64,000 nt of DNA from Phalacrocorax aristotelis (GCF_949628215.1 NW_027441239.1:228311-292310), one strand, 5' to 3'. Shown: positions 11,640 to 23,600, counted from the first letter of the stretch. A program made the numbers and translations. The notes: a model not told the origin generated them from the letters alone.

Positions 11640-12540
11640 GAAGGTGAATGCTTGAACCGGTCGGGCGGGTGGGAATAACTTGGCTGCAGGTAGAACTTCT
11701 GAGGGAAGACCAGCAAAACCAGGAAGCAAATAGCAAGTTCCCAAAAAATGTGCGGGTGTCAAACACATAAAAGTTTTATTGCCGAATGTTTTGTTTTTGG
11801 CAATATGTTCCAAATGCCTATTTTTGGTAAACATAACTTTTCAGGAGATTCAGGGTTGTGTGTGGCAAAACATGTCCCTCTGTTTTTGTGTCCTGCCGCA
11901 CAAACGGCCGGCGGCAGGGCTCTCGTTCCCCGCTCTCGCTATTGCCACAGCAGGGCTGCGATATTTAGACCTAAGGGATGGGTTTAGGAATGGAAGGAGA
12001 GAGAACGCCTGTGTTCTGTAAGGGCTATGAATGCTGACCCTTTGCCTCCGTCTGCCGCTTTTCCTGTGCGGGTGATGAAGCCGTTTTACTTTCCTCTGTT
12101 GTTCCTGGTCTAAGTAGTTGCAAGGCTGTCGCCGCTGTGGGTGTGCAATTTGTGTTGCTGTGTTTCTGTGGAGTCCTAGCTACGGCTCGCTTCTAGTGTG
12201 GCCAAGCGTCAAGGTAGGGCTTTCAGCTTAAAGCTTCAGAAGCGCTGCGCGCCGAGATGGGTGTAGGTGAAACTGCTGTTGCGCCTGCAGCTGTGCTCGC
12301 AGGGATGCTGGGTGGCTCCGCATCAAACCGGCGAGGTGCGCGTGGACCTCCGTCGGGCTGCGCCCTGGGTGCGCGAGCGTGCCGTGTTTTTGCTGTTCCG
12401 GCTTGTATGTGCGAGGGCTTAACGTTTGATTTAATGCATTTCCTTTAACGGCAGGCTGTAGTTGGGCTCTAGATGGTATTCCTACGTGGGCGCAGGAGCT
12501 GTGGAATGGTTAAGCTGTTGCTGTGCCTCCAGGTGACTTG
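11640..12540. other. Presumed intron, no recognisable element
   Basis: The sequence is of mixed composition with short open frames only. I see no tandem repeat, RNA gene or transposon. It lies between the candidate exons at 11,562 and 12,563. Confidence 0.35.
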
Positions 12541-12562
12541 TTCAGTAACACTGTTTTTCCAG

Positions 12563-12622
12563 GTGCAGATGGATGAGTCGTGCAGGGCAACGGAGGAGAG
12601 CCCAGGGGAGCGCTGTAAGAAG
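12563..12622 (+). CDS. Candidate first coding exon of an unknown gene
   Basis: The acceptor CTGTTTTTCCAG ends at 12,562 and the donor AAG/GTGAGT lies at 12,623, both good matches to vertebrate consensus. Inside, an ATG at 12,569 opens 18 codons (MDESCRATEESPGERCKK) that end exactly on a codon boundary at the donor. The ATG sits six bases into the exon, so leader exons from the CpG islands at 8.5 or 9.9 kb could splice in. The short acidic/charged peptide matches nothing I know. The candidate exon at 13,984 continues this frame without a stop, which mildly supports a real coding path. This could equally be a chance pair of splice signals. Confidence 0.3.
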
Positions 12623-12742
12623 GTGAGTCTGTGTGTAGTACTGGAGGGAAGATGTGACTGATGGCTATAGGGCTCCATTATGGGTTTTACTCTTTTTTTT
12701 TTTTTGTGATCTGAGGGTGCTAAGCGATGAGCCGAGCGTGAT

Positions 12743-13597
12743 GTGGGCCCTGGAGGTGAGTCAGGCAAGGTGACCGGTGCTTGGTGGGCTGGAGTAGGTG
12801 TTCTTTTTCAGGTTATTCAGGGTTTTTTCTCCTTCTCTTCACTTTCCCATCCCAATTTGGGGCCGATTCCCTCAAATGGGGACTTCCCCCTGTGGGGCTG
12901 CTTATGCAGCCTGGGAGCTGCTGCCTGGGCACAAAAATACCTCAAACCCCTTGACTCTGGGCCTGCAATGAGGGGTGAAAATACAGGAAGAATTCTGGTG
13001 GAAAGAAAACAACTTGGGGCTTCTGGGAAAGCCAACTCCAGCTGGATTTGTGCGGCTGGAAAGGAAAAAAAAAAAGGGGGTGGGGGGAAGGAACAACAAC
13101 CTAAAAGCACCCGCCAACCATTCTCATGCACAAAACCGAAAGTGAAAATGACCATTTTTTGTAGGGCAAAAGCACAAAAAATCCCCACAGAACTCAGTAG
13201 TTTGGAAAAGCAACCCCAATTATTACATTATGTAAAGAAGGCGGGGGAAAAAAAAAGAAAACCAAACCAAAACCCGATCACAACCCTGATGCCACATGCC
13301 TACAAGCAGTTCCTGGGGCTTATTCTGCGGGGGTGGGAACCCAACCTTGTTCCCCAGGTTTGCTGTGCTGCTTCTCCTCCCTCGAGACACTTTGCTGTTT
13401 GGTGCAGAGGCAATGAACGGCGCTGCTGGGGCTGCGAGGGGGAAAGGTGCAGAGGAATAGAAGCTCTGTGGATGCAGCCAAGTTACGGTTTCTGGATGGT
13501 ATTAATCGAGAAGAGTAATTCAGATAATGCTGCTGCCCAGCGACCAGAATTGGGTACTGAGCCCGGGAGCCGTGCACGCGCGGTGGCGTCCCTGTGA
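12743..13597 (+). other. 284-codon open frame in unique sequence, status uncertain
   Basis: An 855-bp frame is open in DNA of mixed base composition with A-rich runs (near 13,065 and 13,250). That is longer than expected by chance there. The translation has no signal peptide or domain I recognise; it contains lysine-rich patches from the A-runs and scattered Cys/Trp. It overlaps the candidate intron between exons at 12,563 and 13,984. It could be an exonised or decayed repeat, or an unlucky open stretch. I do not assign a function. Confidence 0.15.
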
Positions 13598-13618
13598 TCC
13601 CCATTGCTCTCTCCGCAG

Positions 13619-13682
13619 GTAACAGCCCTGCGATGCTGCGGTGCCTGCGAGGTGATGCCGCCGTGCTCGTTGCTGCTTCCTG
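13619..13682 (+). other. Candidate 64-bp alternative exon
   Basis: CTCTCCGCAG ends at 13,618 and CTTCCTG/GTAAGG supplies a donor at 13,683. The length is not a multiple of three, so inclusion after the 12,563 exon would shift the frame into the 13,984 exon and terminate near its end (TAG at about 14,093). An ATG at 13,634 could instead start a short frame. It rests on splice signals only. Confidence 0.25.
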
Positions 13683-13983
13683 GTAAGGAAAGCCCTCCTC
13701 CGCTCCTGCTGCAGCGTGGTGGTGTGTCGGACACAATTCCCTGTGTCGGGTGAGGCCTAGGGCTGCCGGCGAGGTGAGCGAGCGCCTTTGGTGGGTGCAG
13801 GGGTGTCTCCTTGTGTGCCTGTACTACTGGGGCTGGTGGGATGGGAAGCTTCAAATGACCCGCCGAGGCAGGCTTCTGGTATGCTAAAGGCGAGCGGGTG
13901 AGGGCAGCCCTAGGAGTTACCCGGGAGCTGATAGAAGGGAAGAGGGAAAGGAGGAGGAGGATGATGACCTTTTCCCCCTGCAG

Positions 13984-14121
13984 CTTCTGGGTGCAGAAGA
14001 TGGCCGACTCCCCAGCTCACCAGAGCTCCCCCTCAGCCTCCCCTGGCCCCCCTTGCCCCGTGCGCCTGCCCCCAGCTCCAGCACGGGCGAGCTAGGCTAC
14101 GTGCCTAGGAAGCCTCATCTG
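13984..14121 (+). CDS. Candidate coding exon, proline/serine-rich
   Basis: TTTTCCCCCTGCAG ends at 13,983 and CATCTG/GTAAGA gives a donor at 14,122. The 138 bases are exactly 46 codons, open in the frame continued from the 12,563 exon (starts LLGAEDGRLPSSPELPLSLP, ends TGELGYVPRKPHL). A second frame through the same bases is also open from an ATG at 14,000 (MADSPAHQSSPSASPGPPCP) to a TAG at 14,093-14,095. Having two open frames weakens the case for either. The composition suggests a disordered segment. No family is recognised. Confidence 0.3.
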
Positions 14122-14156
14122 GTAAGAGCTGTAAGACACCCACGTATTCTCTTCAG

Positions 14157-14266
14157 GTGGAGGACGGCCTAGAGTCTGGAGCTGCAGAAGAGGCAGGGAG
14201 GAGAGGAGGGGAAAGAAGCATCTGAACGGCTAAATTGTGCCAGCAGCGCTGAGAGCGAGAGTCGCG
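14157..14266 (+). other. Candidate terminal or non-coding exon
   Basis: TCTCTTCAG ends at 14,156 and GTCGCG/GTGAGT gives a donor at 14,267. The frame inherited from the preceding candidate exon codes 22 acidic/Arg-Gly residues and stops at 14,223-14,225; the other two frames also stop inside. The gap to the preceding donor is only 35 bp, which is too short for a normal vertebrate intron. The two are therefore more likely alternatives, or one is false. Confidence 0.25.
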
Positions 14267-14299
14267 GTGAGTCCTGGGCCACTGGGGCCCCGTTGCCTC

Positions 14300-14605
14300 T
14301 CTTGTGCATCCTGGGCCCTCCCTGTCTCTCCCCCGGCCCCCTCTCTTTCCTTACCTGCTGCAAAATTTACTTTTTTTTTTTGCGCCCCCCCCCACCCCGC
14401 ACCTTCTTTCTCCATCTCGCTCTGAGTGGCTCCCTGCCTCCCCGTCTTTTCAGTCCTCCCTCTCTCTGTCCTGTAGCCTGTGGCTCCTTTTTCTTTCTCC
14501 GCCTCTCTCTGCCTGCCTCTGGCTCCGTTTTTTTTTTTTTTATTCCTCCTGCTCTGTCCTGTAGCCTGTCGGTGTTTTGTTGTTCTCTGGCTCTCTTGAT
14601 CTGAC
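14300..14605 (+). repeat. Pyrimidine-rich tract with an internal 88-bp duplication
   Basis: Most bases on this strand are C or T, including T-runs near 14,370 and 14,528 and many TCTC stretches. TCTGTCCTGTAGCCTGT occurs at 14,465-14,481 and again at 14,553-14,569, each followed by related T/C-rich sequence, so the tract has grown by duplication. Such polypurine/polypyrimidine DNA can form triplexes. It directly abuts the LTR. Confidence 0.6.
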
Positions 14606-14611
14606 TCCCTG

Positions 14612-14870
14612 TGTTACCGAAAAACGCGTTAAAATCGGAAACGACTCCTCAACACCAATTTAGTATTAAAGAGCAGGCATTCTTTATTCGCGGCGCCGGA
14701 TGCACGGGGGATCGCTCCTCCTGGCGTGCGTACCTCATGCACCTTTCCCGTACAATTTGTAGATCAATGTTTTACGTATTCATACATATTCATTATTGTC
14801 CTGTCTGCTGATTGGTACAAACTTGCTCGTTCCGTATGTCAATCACTGCGCAGGCTCGGTTGTCCTCCCA
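14612..14870 (-). mobile_element. Solo LTR of an endogenous retrovirus, ERVK-like
   Basis: On the minus strand the element begins TGGGAGGACAACCGAGCCTG and ends TTTTTCGGTAACA, giving the TG...CA ends of an LTR of about 259 bp. Minus-strand features in order are a CCAAT box (ACCAATCAG, near 14,808-14,818), an AT-rich TATA-like stretch near 14,772-14,795, a short GC-rich segment, a polyadenylation signal AATAAA (plus-strand TTTATT at 14,683-14,688) and a short U5. There is no internal viral sequence on either side and no matching target-site duplication: CCCTG on the left, GTACA on the right. The right end blends into the satellite word CCTCCCA, so the boundary could be shifted or truncated by recombination. 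The ERVK-like assignment is from general resemblance to bird LTRs. Confidence 0.65.
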
Positions 14871-14914
14871 GTACAGTGCGGGGAACGGGGACGTACAGTG
14901 CGGGGAACGGGGAC
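14871..14914 (+). repeat. Perfect 22-bp tandem pair at the left edge of array 2
   Basis: A 22-bp unit beginning GTACAGTGCGGGGAACGGGG occurs twice without change, then passes into ordinary satellite (GTACCAGGATCTACTGGG). It is a diverged edge variant found at no other place in the arrays that I noticed. Confidence 0.9.
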
Positions 14915-15990
14915 GTACCAGGATCTACTGGGTTGTACTGGGAGGGAACTGGGACGTACTGGGAGGCTCTACAATGTCCTGGGATGTCCTGGGATGTAGT
15001 GTGGAGGAACTAGGATGTACAGGCTTGTACTGGGTTGTACCGGGTGGAACTGGCAGGAATTTGGGATGTACCAGGATCTACTGGGATGTACTGGGAGGTA
15101 ACTGTTATGTACTGGGAAGGAACTGGTATGTACTGGGATGTACTGGTATGTACTGGGAGGGAAGTGTTATGTACTGAGGGGAACTGGGACGTACTGGGAT
15201 GTGCTGGGAGGGAACTGTGAAGTACTGGGATGTACTTAGAGGCAACTGCGATGTGCTGGGAGGGAACTGTGAAGTACTGGGATGTACTTAGAGGGAACTG
15301 GGATGTACTGGGAGGGAACTGTGAAGTACTGGTATGTACTGGGATGGAACTGGGATGTACTGGGATGTACTGGGAAGGCACTGGAATGTAATGGGATGTA
15401 CTGGGAGGGAACTGGGATGTACTGGGAGGCACTACAATGTGCTGGGATGTCCTGGGACGTACCGTGGAGGAAGTAGGGTGTACAGGCTTGTACTGGGTTG
15501 TACCGGGTGGAACTAGCAGGGATTTGGGATGTACCAGGATCTACTGGGATGTACTGGGATGTACTGGGAGGGAAGTGTTATGTACTGAGGGGAACTGGGA
15601 CGTACTGGGATGTGCTGGGAGGGAACTGTGAAGTACTGGTATGTACTGGGAGGGAACTGGGATGTACTGGGAGGGAACTGGGATGTACTGGGTGGAAAGT
15701 GTTGGGAATTGGGATTTACTGGGAGGGAACTGGGATGGACTGGGAGGGAACTGGGATGTAGTGGGACATACTGGAATGGAACTGGGATGTACTGGGGTGT
15801 ACTGGGAGGGGACTGTTATGTACCGAGGGGGAACTGGGATGTACTGGGAGTGAACTGTGAAGTACTGGGATGTACTTAGAGGGAAGTGGGAGGGAACTTG
15901 GATGTAGTGGGAGAGAACTGGGATTTACTTGGAGGAAAGTGGCATGTACTGGGCTGTACTGGAATGGAACTGGGAGTGAACTGTGTGTGA

Positions 15991-16116
15991 ACTGTGAGGG
16001 AACTGGGATGTACTGTGAGGGAACTGGGATGTACTGTGAGGGAACTGGGATGTACTGTGAGGGAACTGGGATGTACTGTGAGGGAACTGGGATGTACTGT
16101 GAGGGAACTGGGATGT
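15991..16116 (+). repeat. Homogenised run of six identical 21-bp units (G-rich)
   Basis: ACTGTGAGGGA plus ACTGGGATGT is repeated six times without a single change. Elsewhere neighbouring units differ, so this looks like a recent local expansion by slippage or unequal exchange. Confidence 0.9.
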
Positions 16117-17510
16117 ACTGGGACAGACTGGGAGGGATCTGGGATGTACTGGGCTGCACTGGTAGGGAACTGGGATGTACTGGGAGGAAACTGGAATGTC
16201 CCAGTTGACACCCACTTCCCTCCCAGTGCCTCCCAGTATATCCCAGTTTCCTCCCAGTACATCCCAGTAAATCCCAGTTTGCTCCCAGTACATCCCAGTA
16301 CATCGCAGTACATTCCAGTTCCGTGCCTGTACATCCCAATACATCCCCGTTCCATGCCAGTACATCCCAGTTCCCTACCAGTTCATCCCCGTACATCCCA
16401 ATTCCCTCCCGGTTCACTACCACTTCTTTCCCAGTGCCTCCCAATACATCCCAGTTCCGTCCCATTACATCCCAGTACATCCCAGGTCCCTCCCAGTACA
16501 TCCCAGTTCCCTCCCAGTACATCCCAGGTCCCTCCCAGTACTGGGAGGGAACTGGGATGTACTGGGAGGCACTACAATGTGCGGGGATGCCCTGGGATGT
16601 ACTGTGGAGGAACTAGGATGTACAGGCTTGTACTGGGTTGTACCGGGTGGAACTGGCAGGGATTTGGGATGTACCAGGATCTACTGGGATGTACTGGGAG
16701 GTAACTGTTATGTACTGGGAAGGAACAGGGAGGGAACTGGGATGTACTGGTAGGGAACTGGGATGTACTGGGAGGGAACTGGGACGTAGTGTGAGGACAC
16801 TGGGATGTACTGTTATGTACTGGGAGGGAAGTGTTATGTACTGAGGGGAACTGGGACGTACTGGGATGTACTGGGAGGGAACTGTGAAGTACTGGGATGT
16901 ACTGGGAGTGAACTGGGAGGGAACTGGTATGTAGTAGGATGTACTGGGTGGGAACTGGGATGTACCAGGATGTACTGGTATGTACTGGGAGGGAACTGGT
17001 ATGTACTGGGAGGGAACTGGGATGTACTGGGATGTACTGGGAGGGAACTGGTATGTACTGGGAGGGAACTGGGATGTACTGGGGACATACTGGCAGGGAA
17101 CTGGGATGTACTGGGAGGGGATTGGGATGTACTGGGAGGGAACTTGGATGTATTGGGAGGGAAGTGTTATGTACCACGGGGGAACTGGGACGTACAGGGA
17201 TGTAGTGGGAGTGAACTGTGAAGTACTGGGATGTACTTAGAGGGAACTGGGATGTACTGGGAGGGAACTTTGAAGTACTGGGATGTACTTAGAGGAAACT
17301 GGGAGGCAACAGGCATGTAGTGGGACGTACGGGAATGGAACTGGGAGTGAACTGTGTGTGAACTGTGAGGGAACTGGGATGTACTGTGAGGGAACTGGGA
17401 TGTACTGGGAGGGACTGGGAGGGATCTGGGATGTACTGGGCTGCACTGGTAGGGAACTGGGATGTACTGGGAGGACACTGGAATGTCCCAGTTGACACCC
17501 ACTTCCCTCC

Positions 17511-17615
17511 CAGTTTCCTCCCAGTAAATCCCAGTTTCCTCCCAGTAAATCCCAGTTTCCTCCCAGTAAATCCCAGTTTCCTCCCAGTAAATCCCAGTTT
17601 CCTCCCAGTACATCC
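17511..17615 (-). repeat. Homogenised run of 21-bp units (C-rich)
   Basis: Four identical 21-bp units (CAGTTTCCTCC followed by CAGTAAATCC) occupy 17,511-17,594. A fifth at 17,595-17,615 carries one change (CAGTACATCC). The run begins a C arm, immediately after the TTGACACCC marker. Confidence 0.9.
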
Positions 17616-20600
17616 CAGTAAATCCCAGTTCGCTCCCAGTACATCCCAATACATCGCCGTACATTCCAGTTCCGTTCCTGTCCATCCCAATACATCCCCG
17701 TTCCATGCCAGTACATCCCAGTTCCCTACCAGTTCATCCCCGTACATCCCAATTCCCTCCCGGTTCACTACCACTTCTTTCCCAGTGCCTCCCAATACAT
17801 CCCAGTTCCGTCCCATTACATCCCACTACATCCCAGTTCCCTCCCAGTACATCCCAGATCCCTCCCAGTACTGGGAGGGAACTGGGATGTACTGGGAGGC
17901 ACTACAATGTGCGGGGATGCCCTGGGATGTACTGTGGAGGAACTAGGATGTACAGGCTTGTACTGGGTTGTACCGGGTGGAACTAGCAGGGATTTGAAAT
18001 GTCCTAGGATCTACTGGGATGTACTGGGATGTACTGGGAGGTAACTGTTGTGTACTGGGAGGGAACTGGGAGGGAACTGGGATGTACTTGGAGGGAAATG
18101 GGAGAGAACTGAGATGTACTGGAGGGAACTGGAATGGAATAAGAGGGAACTAGGACGCACTGGTCGGAAACAGGGACGGAACTGGGATGTACTGGGACGT
18201 ACTGGGAGGGAACTGGGACGTACTGGGAGGGAACTGTTGTGTACTGGGAGTGAACTGGGAGGGAACTGGTATGTAGTAGGATGTACTGGGAGGGAACTGG
18301 GATGTACTGGGACGGACTGGGAGGGAACTGGGACAGACTGGGATGCACTGGTAGGGAACTGGGATGTACTGGGAGGAAACTGGAATGTCCCAGTTGACAC
18401 CCACTTTCCTCCCAGTTTCCTCCCAGTATATCCCAGTTTCCTCCCAGTACATCCCAGTAAATCCCAGTTTGCTCCCAGTACATCGCAGTACATTCCAGTT
18501 CCGTTCCTGTACATCCCAATACATCCCCGTTCCATGCCAGTACATCCCAGTTCCCTACCAGTTCATCCCCGTACATCCCAATTCCCTCCCGGTTCGCTAC
18601 CACTTCTTTCCCAGTGCCTCCCAATACATCCCAGTTCCGTCCCATTACATCCCAGTACATCCCAGTTCCCTCCCAGTACGTCCCAGTTCCCTCCCAGTAC
18701 ATCCCAGGTCCCTCCCAGTACTGGGAGGGAACTGGGATGTACTGGGAGGCACTACAATGTGCGGGGATGCCCTGGGATGTTCTGTGGAGGAACTAGGATG
18801 TACAGGCTTGTACTGGGTTGTACCGGGTGGAACTAGCAGGGATTTGGGATGTACCAGGATCTACTGGGATGTACTGGGATGTACTGGGAGGTAACTGTTA
18901 TGTACTGGGAGTGAACTGGGAGGGAACTGGGATGTACTGGTAGGGAACTGGGATGTACTGGGAGGGAACTGGGATGTACTGGGAGGGAACTGGGACGTAC
19001 TGTGAGGACACTGGGATGTACTGTTATGTACTGGGAGGGAAGTGTTATGTACAGAGGGGAACTGGTGCGTACTGGGATGTACTGGGATGGAACTGTGAAG
19101 TACTGGGATGTACTGGGAGTGAACTGGGAGGGAACTGGTATGTAGTAGGATGTACTGGGTGGGAACTGGGATGTACCAGGATGTACTGGGAGGGAACTGG
19201 TATGTACTGGGAGGGAACTGGGATGTACTGGGAGGGAACTGGGATGTAGGGGTAGGGAACTGGGAGGGAACTGGGATGTACTGGGACATACTGGCAGGGA
19301 ACTGGGATGTACTGGGAGGGGATTGGGATGTACTGGGAGGGAACTTGGATGTATTGGGAGGGAAGTGTTATGTACCAAGGGGGAACTGGGACGTACTGGG
19401 ATGTAGTGGGAGTGAACTGTGAAGTACGGGGATGTACTTAGAGGGAACTGGGATGTACTGGGAGGGAACTTTGAAGTACTGGGATGTACTTAGAGGAAAC
19501 TGGGAGGCAACAGGCATGTACTGGGATGTACTGGAATGGAACTGGGAGTGAACTGTGTGTGAACTGGGAGGGAACTGGGATGTACTGTGAGGGAACTGGG
19601 ATGTACTGGGATGTACTGGGAGGGACTGGTAGGGATCTGGGATGTACTGGGCTGCACTGGTAGGGAACTGGGATGTACTGGGAGGAAACTGGAATGTCCC
19701 AGTTGACACCCACTTTCCTCCCAGTTTCCTCCCAGTATATCCCCGTTTCCTCCCAGTATATCCCAGTTTCCTCCCAGTACATCCCAGTAAATCCCAGCTC
19801 GCTGCCAGTACATGCCAATACATCGCCGTACATTCCAGTACATCCCAGTTTCCTACCAGTTCATCCCCTTACATCCCAATTCCCTCCCGGTTCACTACCA
19901 CTTCTTTCCCAGTGCCTCCCAATACATCCCAGTTCCGTCCCATTACATCCCAGTACATCCCAGGTCCTTCCCAGTACATCCCAGCTCCCTCCCAGTACTG
20001 GGAGGGAACTGGGATGTACTGGGAGGCACTACAATGTGCGGGGATGCCCTGGGATGTACCGTGGAGGAACTAGGATGTACAGGCTTGTACTGGGTTGTAC
20101 CGGGTGGAACTGGCATGGATTTGGGATGTACCAGGATCTACTGGGATGTACTGGGATGTACTGAGAGGTAACTGTTATGTACTGGGAAGGAACTGGTAGG
20201 GAACTGGGATGTACTGGGAGGGAACTGGGACGTACTGTGAGGACACTGGGATGTACTGGTATGTACTGGGAGGGAAGTGTTATGTACTGAGGGGAACTGG
20301 TGCGTACTGGGATGTACTGGGAGGGAACTGTGAAGTACTGGGATGTACTGGGAGTGAACTGGGAGGGAACTGGTATGTAGTAGGATGTACTGGGTGGGAA
20401 CTGGGATGTACTGGGATGTACTGGGTGGGAACTGGGATGTACTGGGTGGGAACTGGGATGTACTGGGAGGGAACTGGGATGTACTGGGACATACTGGCAG
20501 GGAACTGGGATGTACTGGGAGGGGATTGGGACAGACTGGGAGGGAACTGGGATGTACTGGGCTGCACTGGTAGGGAACTGGGATGTACTGGGAGGAAATT

Positions 20601-23600
20601 GGAATGTCCCAGTTGACACCCACTTCCCTCCCAATGCCTCCCAGTATATCCCAGTTTCCTCCCAGTATATCCCAGTTTCCTCCCAGTACATCCCAGTAAA
20701 TCCCAGCTCGCTGCCAGTACATGCCAATACATCGCTGTACATTCCAGTTCTGTTCCTGTACATCCCAATACATCCCCGTTCCATGCCAGTACATCCCAGT
20801 TTCCTACCAGTTCATCCCCGTACATCCCAATTCCCTCCCGGTTCACTACCACTTCTTTCCCAGTGCCTCCCAATACATCCCAGTTCCGTCCCATTACATC
20901 CCAGTATATCCCAGTTTCCTCCCAGTACATCTCAGTTCCCTCCCAGTACATCCCAGGTCCCTCCCAGTACTGGGAGGGAACTGGGATGTACTGGGAGGCA
21001 CTACAATGTGCGGGGATGCCCTGGGATGTACTGTGGAGGAACTAGGATGTTAGGCTTGTACTGGGTTGTACCGGGTGGAACTGGCAGGAATTTGGGATTT
21101 ACCAGGATCTACTGGGATGTACTGGGATGTACTGGGAGGTAACTGTTATGTACTGGGAAGGAACTGGTAGGGAACTGGGATGTACTGGGAGGGAACTGGG
21201 ACGTACTGTGAGGACACTGGGATGTACTGTTATGTACTGGGAGGGAAGTGTTATGTACTGAGGGGAACCGGTGCGTACTGGGATGTACTGGGAGGGAACT
21301 GTGAAGTACTGGGATGTACTGGGAGTGAACTGGGAGGGAACTGGTATGTAGTAGGATGTACTGGGTGGGAACTGGTATGTACTGGGATGGAACTGGGATG
21401 TACTGGGAGGGAACAGGTATGTACTGGGAGGGAACTGGGATGTAGTGGGAGGGAAGTGGGAGGGAACTGGGATTTACTGGGAGGGAACTGGGATTTACTG
21501 GGAGTGAACTGGGATGTACTGGGACATACTGGCAGGGAACTGGGACGTACTGGGAGGGGATTGGGACGGACTGGGAGGGAACTGTTATGTACTGGGAGGG
21601 AACTAGGACGTACTGTGACGACACTGGGATGTACTGGTATGTACTGGGAGGGAACTGTGAAGTCCTGGGATGTACTTAGCAGGAACTGGGAGGGAACTGG
21701 GATGTTGTGTGATGTACTGGGAGGGAACTGGCATGTACTGGGATGTACTGGAATGGAACTGGGAGTGAACTGTTGTGTGAACTGGGAGTGAACTGTGTGT
21801 GAACTGTAAGGGAACTGGGATGTACTGGGAGGGAAATGGGAGAGAACTGAGATGTACTGGAGGGAACTGGGATGTAGTGGGATATACTGGAGGGAACTGG
21901 AATGGACTAAGAGGGAACTGGGACGTACTGGGAGGGAACTAGGACGCACTGGTAGGGAACTGGGACGGAACTGGGATGTACTGGGACGTACTGGGAGGGA
22001 ACTGGGACGTACTGGGAGGTAACTGTTGTGTACTGGGAGTGAACTGGCAGGGAACTGGTATGTAGTAGGATGTACTGGGAGGGAACTGGGATGTACTGGG
22101 ACGGACTGGGTGGGAACTGGGACGGACTGGGAGGGAACTGGGACGGACTGGGATGCACTGGTAGGGAACTGGGATGTACTGGGAGGAAACTGGAATGTCC
22201 CAGTTGACACCCACTTCCCTCCCAGTTTCCTCCCAGTATATCCCAGTTTCCTCCCAGTACATCCCAGTAAATCCCAGTTCGCTCCCAGTACATCGCAGTA
22301 CATTCCAGTTCCGTTCCTGTACATCCCAATACATCCCAGTTCCATGCCAGTACATCCCAGTTCCCTACCAGTTCATCCCCGTACATCCCAGTTCCCTCCC
22401 GGTTCACTACCACTTCTTTCCCAGTGCCTCCCAATACATCCCAGTTCCGTCCCATTACATCCCAGTACATCCCAGTTCCCTCCCAGTACGTCCCAGTTCC
22501 CTCCCAGTACGTCCCAGGTCCCTCCCAGTACTGGGAGGGAACTGGGATGTACTGGGAGGCACTACAATGTGCGGGGATGCCCTGGGATGTACTGTGGAGG
22601 AACTAGGATGTACAGGCTTGTACTGGGTTGTACCGGGTGGAACTGGCAGGGATTTGGGATGTACCAGGATCTACTGGGATGTACTGGGAGGTAACTGTTA
22701 TGTACTGGGAGTGAATTGGGAGGGAACTGGGATGTACTGGGAGGGAACTGGGATGTACTGGGACGTGCTGGGAGGGAACTATGAAGTATTGGGATGTACT
22801 TGGAGGGAACTGGGAGGGAACTGTGAAGTACTGGGATGTACTTAGAGGGAACTGGTATGTACTGGGAGGGAACTGGGATGTACTGGGTGGAAAGTGTTTG
22901 GAATTGGGATTTAGTGGGAGGGAACTGGGATGGACTGGGAGGGAACTGGGATGTAGTGGGACATACTGGGAGGGAACTGGGATGTACTGGGGTGTACTGG
23001 GAGGGAACTGTTATGTACCGAGGGGGAACTGGGATGTACTGGGAGTGAACTGTGAAGTACTGGGATGTACTTAGAGGGAAGTGGGAGGGAACTTGGATGT
23101 AGTGGGAGGGAACTGGGGTTTACTTGGAGGAAAGTGGCATGTACTGGGATGTACTGGAATGGAACTGGGAGTGAACTGTGTGTGAACTGTGAGGGAACTG
23201 GGATGTACTGTGAGGGAACTGGGATGTACTGGGATGTACTGGGACGGACTGGGAGGGAACTGGGATGTACTGGGAGGGATCTGGGATGTACTGGGCTGCA
23301 CTGGTAGGGAACTGGGATGTACTGGGAGGAAACTGGAATGTCCCAGTTGACACCCACTTCCCTCCCAGTGCCTCCCAGTATATCCCAGTTTCCTCCCAGT
23401 ACATCCCAGTAAATCCCAGTTTGCTCCCAGTAGATCCCAGTACATCGCAGTACATTCCAGTTCCGTTCCTGTACATCCCAATACATCCCCGTTCCATGCC
23501 AGTACATCCCAGTTCCCTACCAGTTCATCCCCGTCCATCCCAATTCCCTCCCGGTTCACTACCACTTCTTTCCCAGTTCCGTCCCATTACATCCCAGTTC

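Noticed and set aside
12716..12755. 40-bp exon between the T-run and GTGAGT
   Set aside because: Acceptor context is weak (GTGATCTGAG) and inclusion gives a stop after four codons.
14122..14156. 35-bp intron between candidate exons
   Set aside because: Shorter than vertebrate introns can normally be; kept only as a caveat on the exon model.
14611..14811. 66-codon plus-strand frame over the LTR
   Set aside because: It reads antisense through an LTR and has no coding features.
16440..16700. CENP-B box or known centromere signature in the register module
   Set aside because: I see no match to the TTCG...CGGG pattern of a CENP-B box; a centromere role would be a guess.
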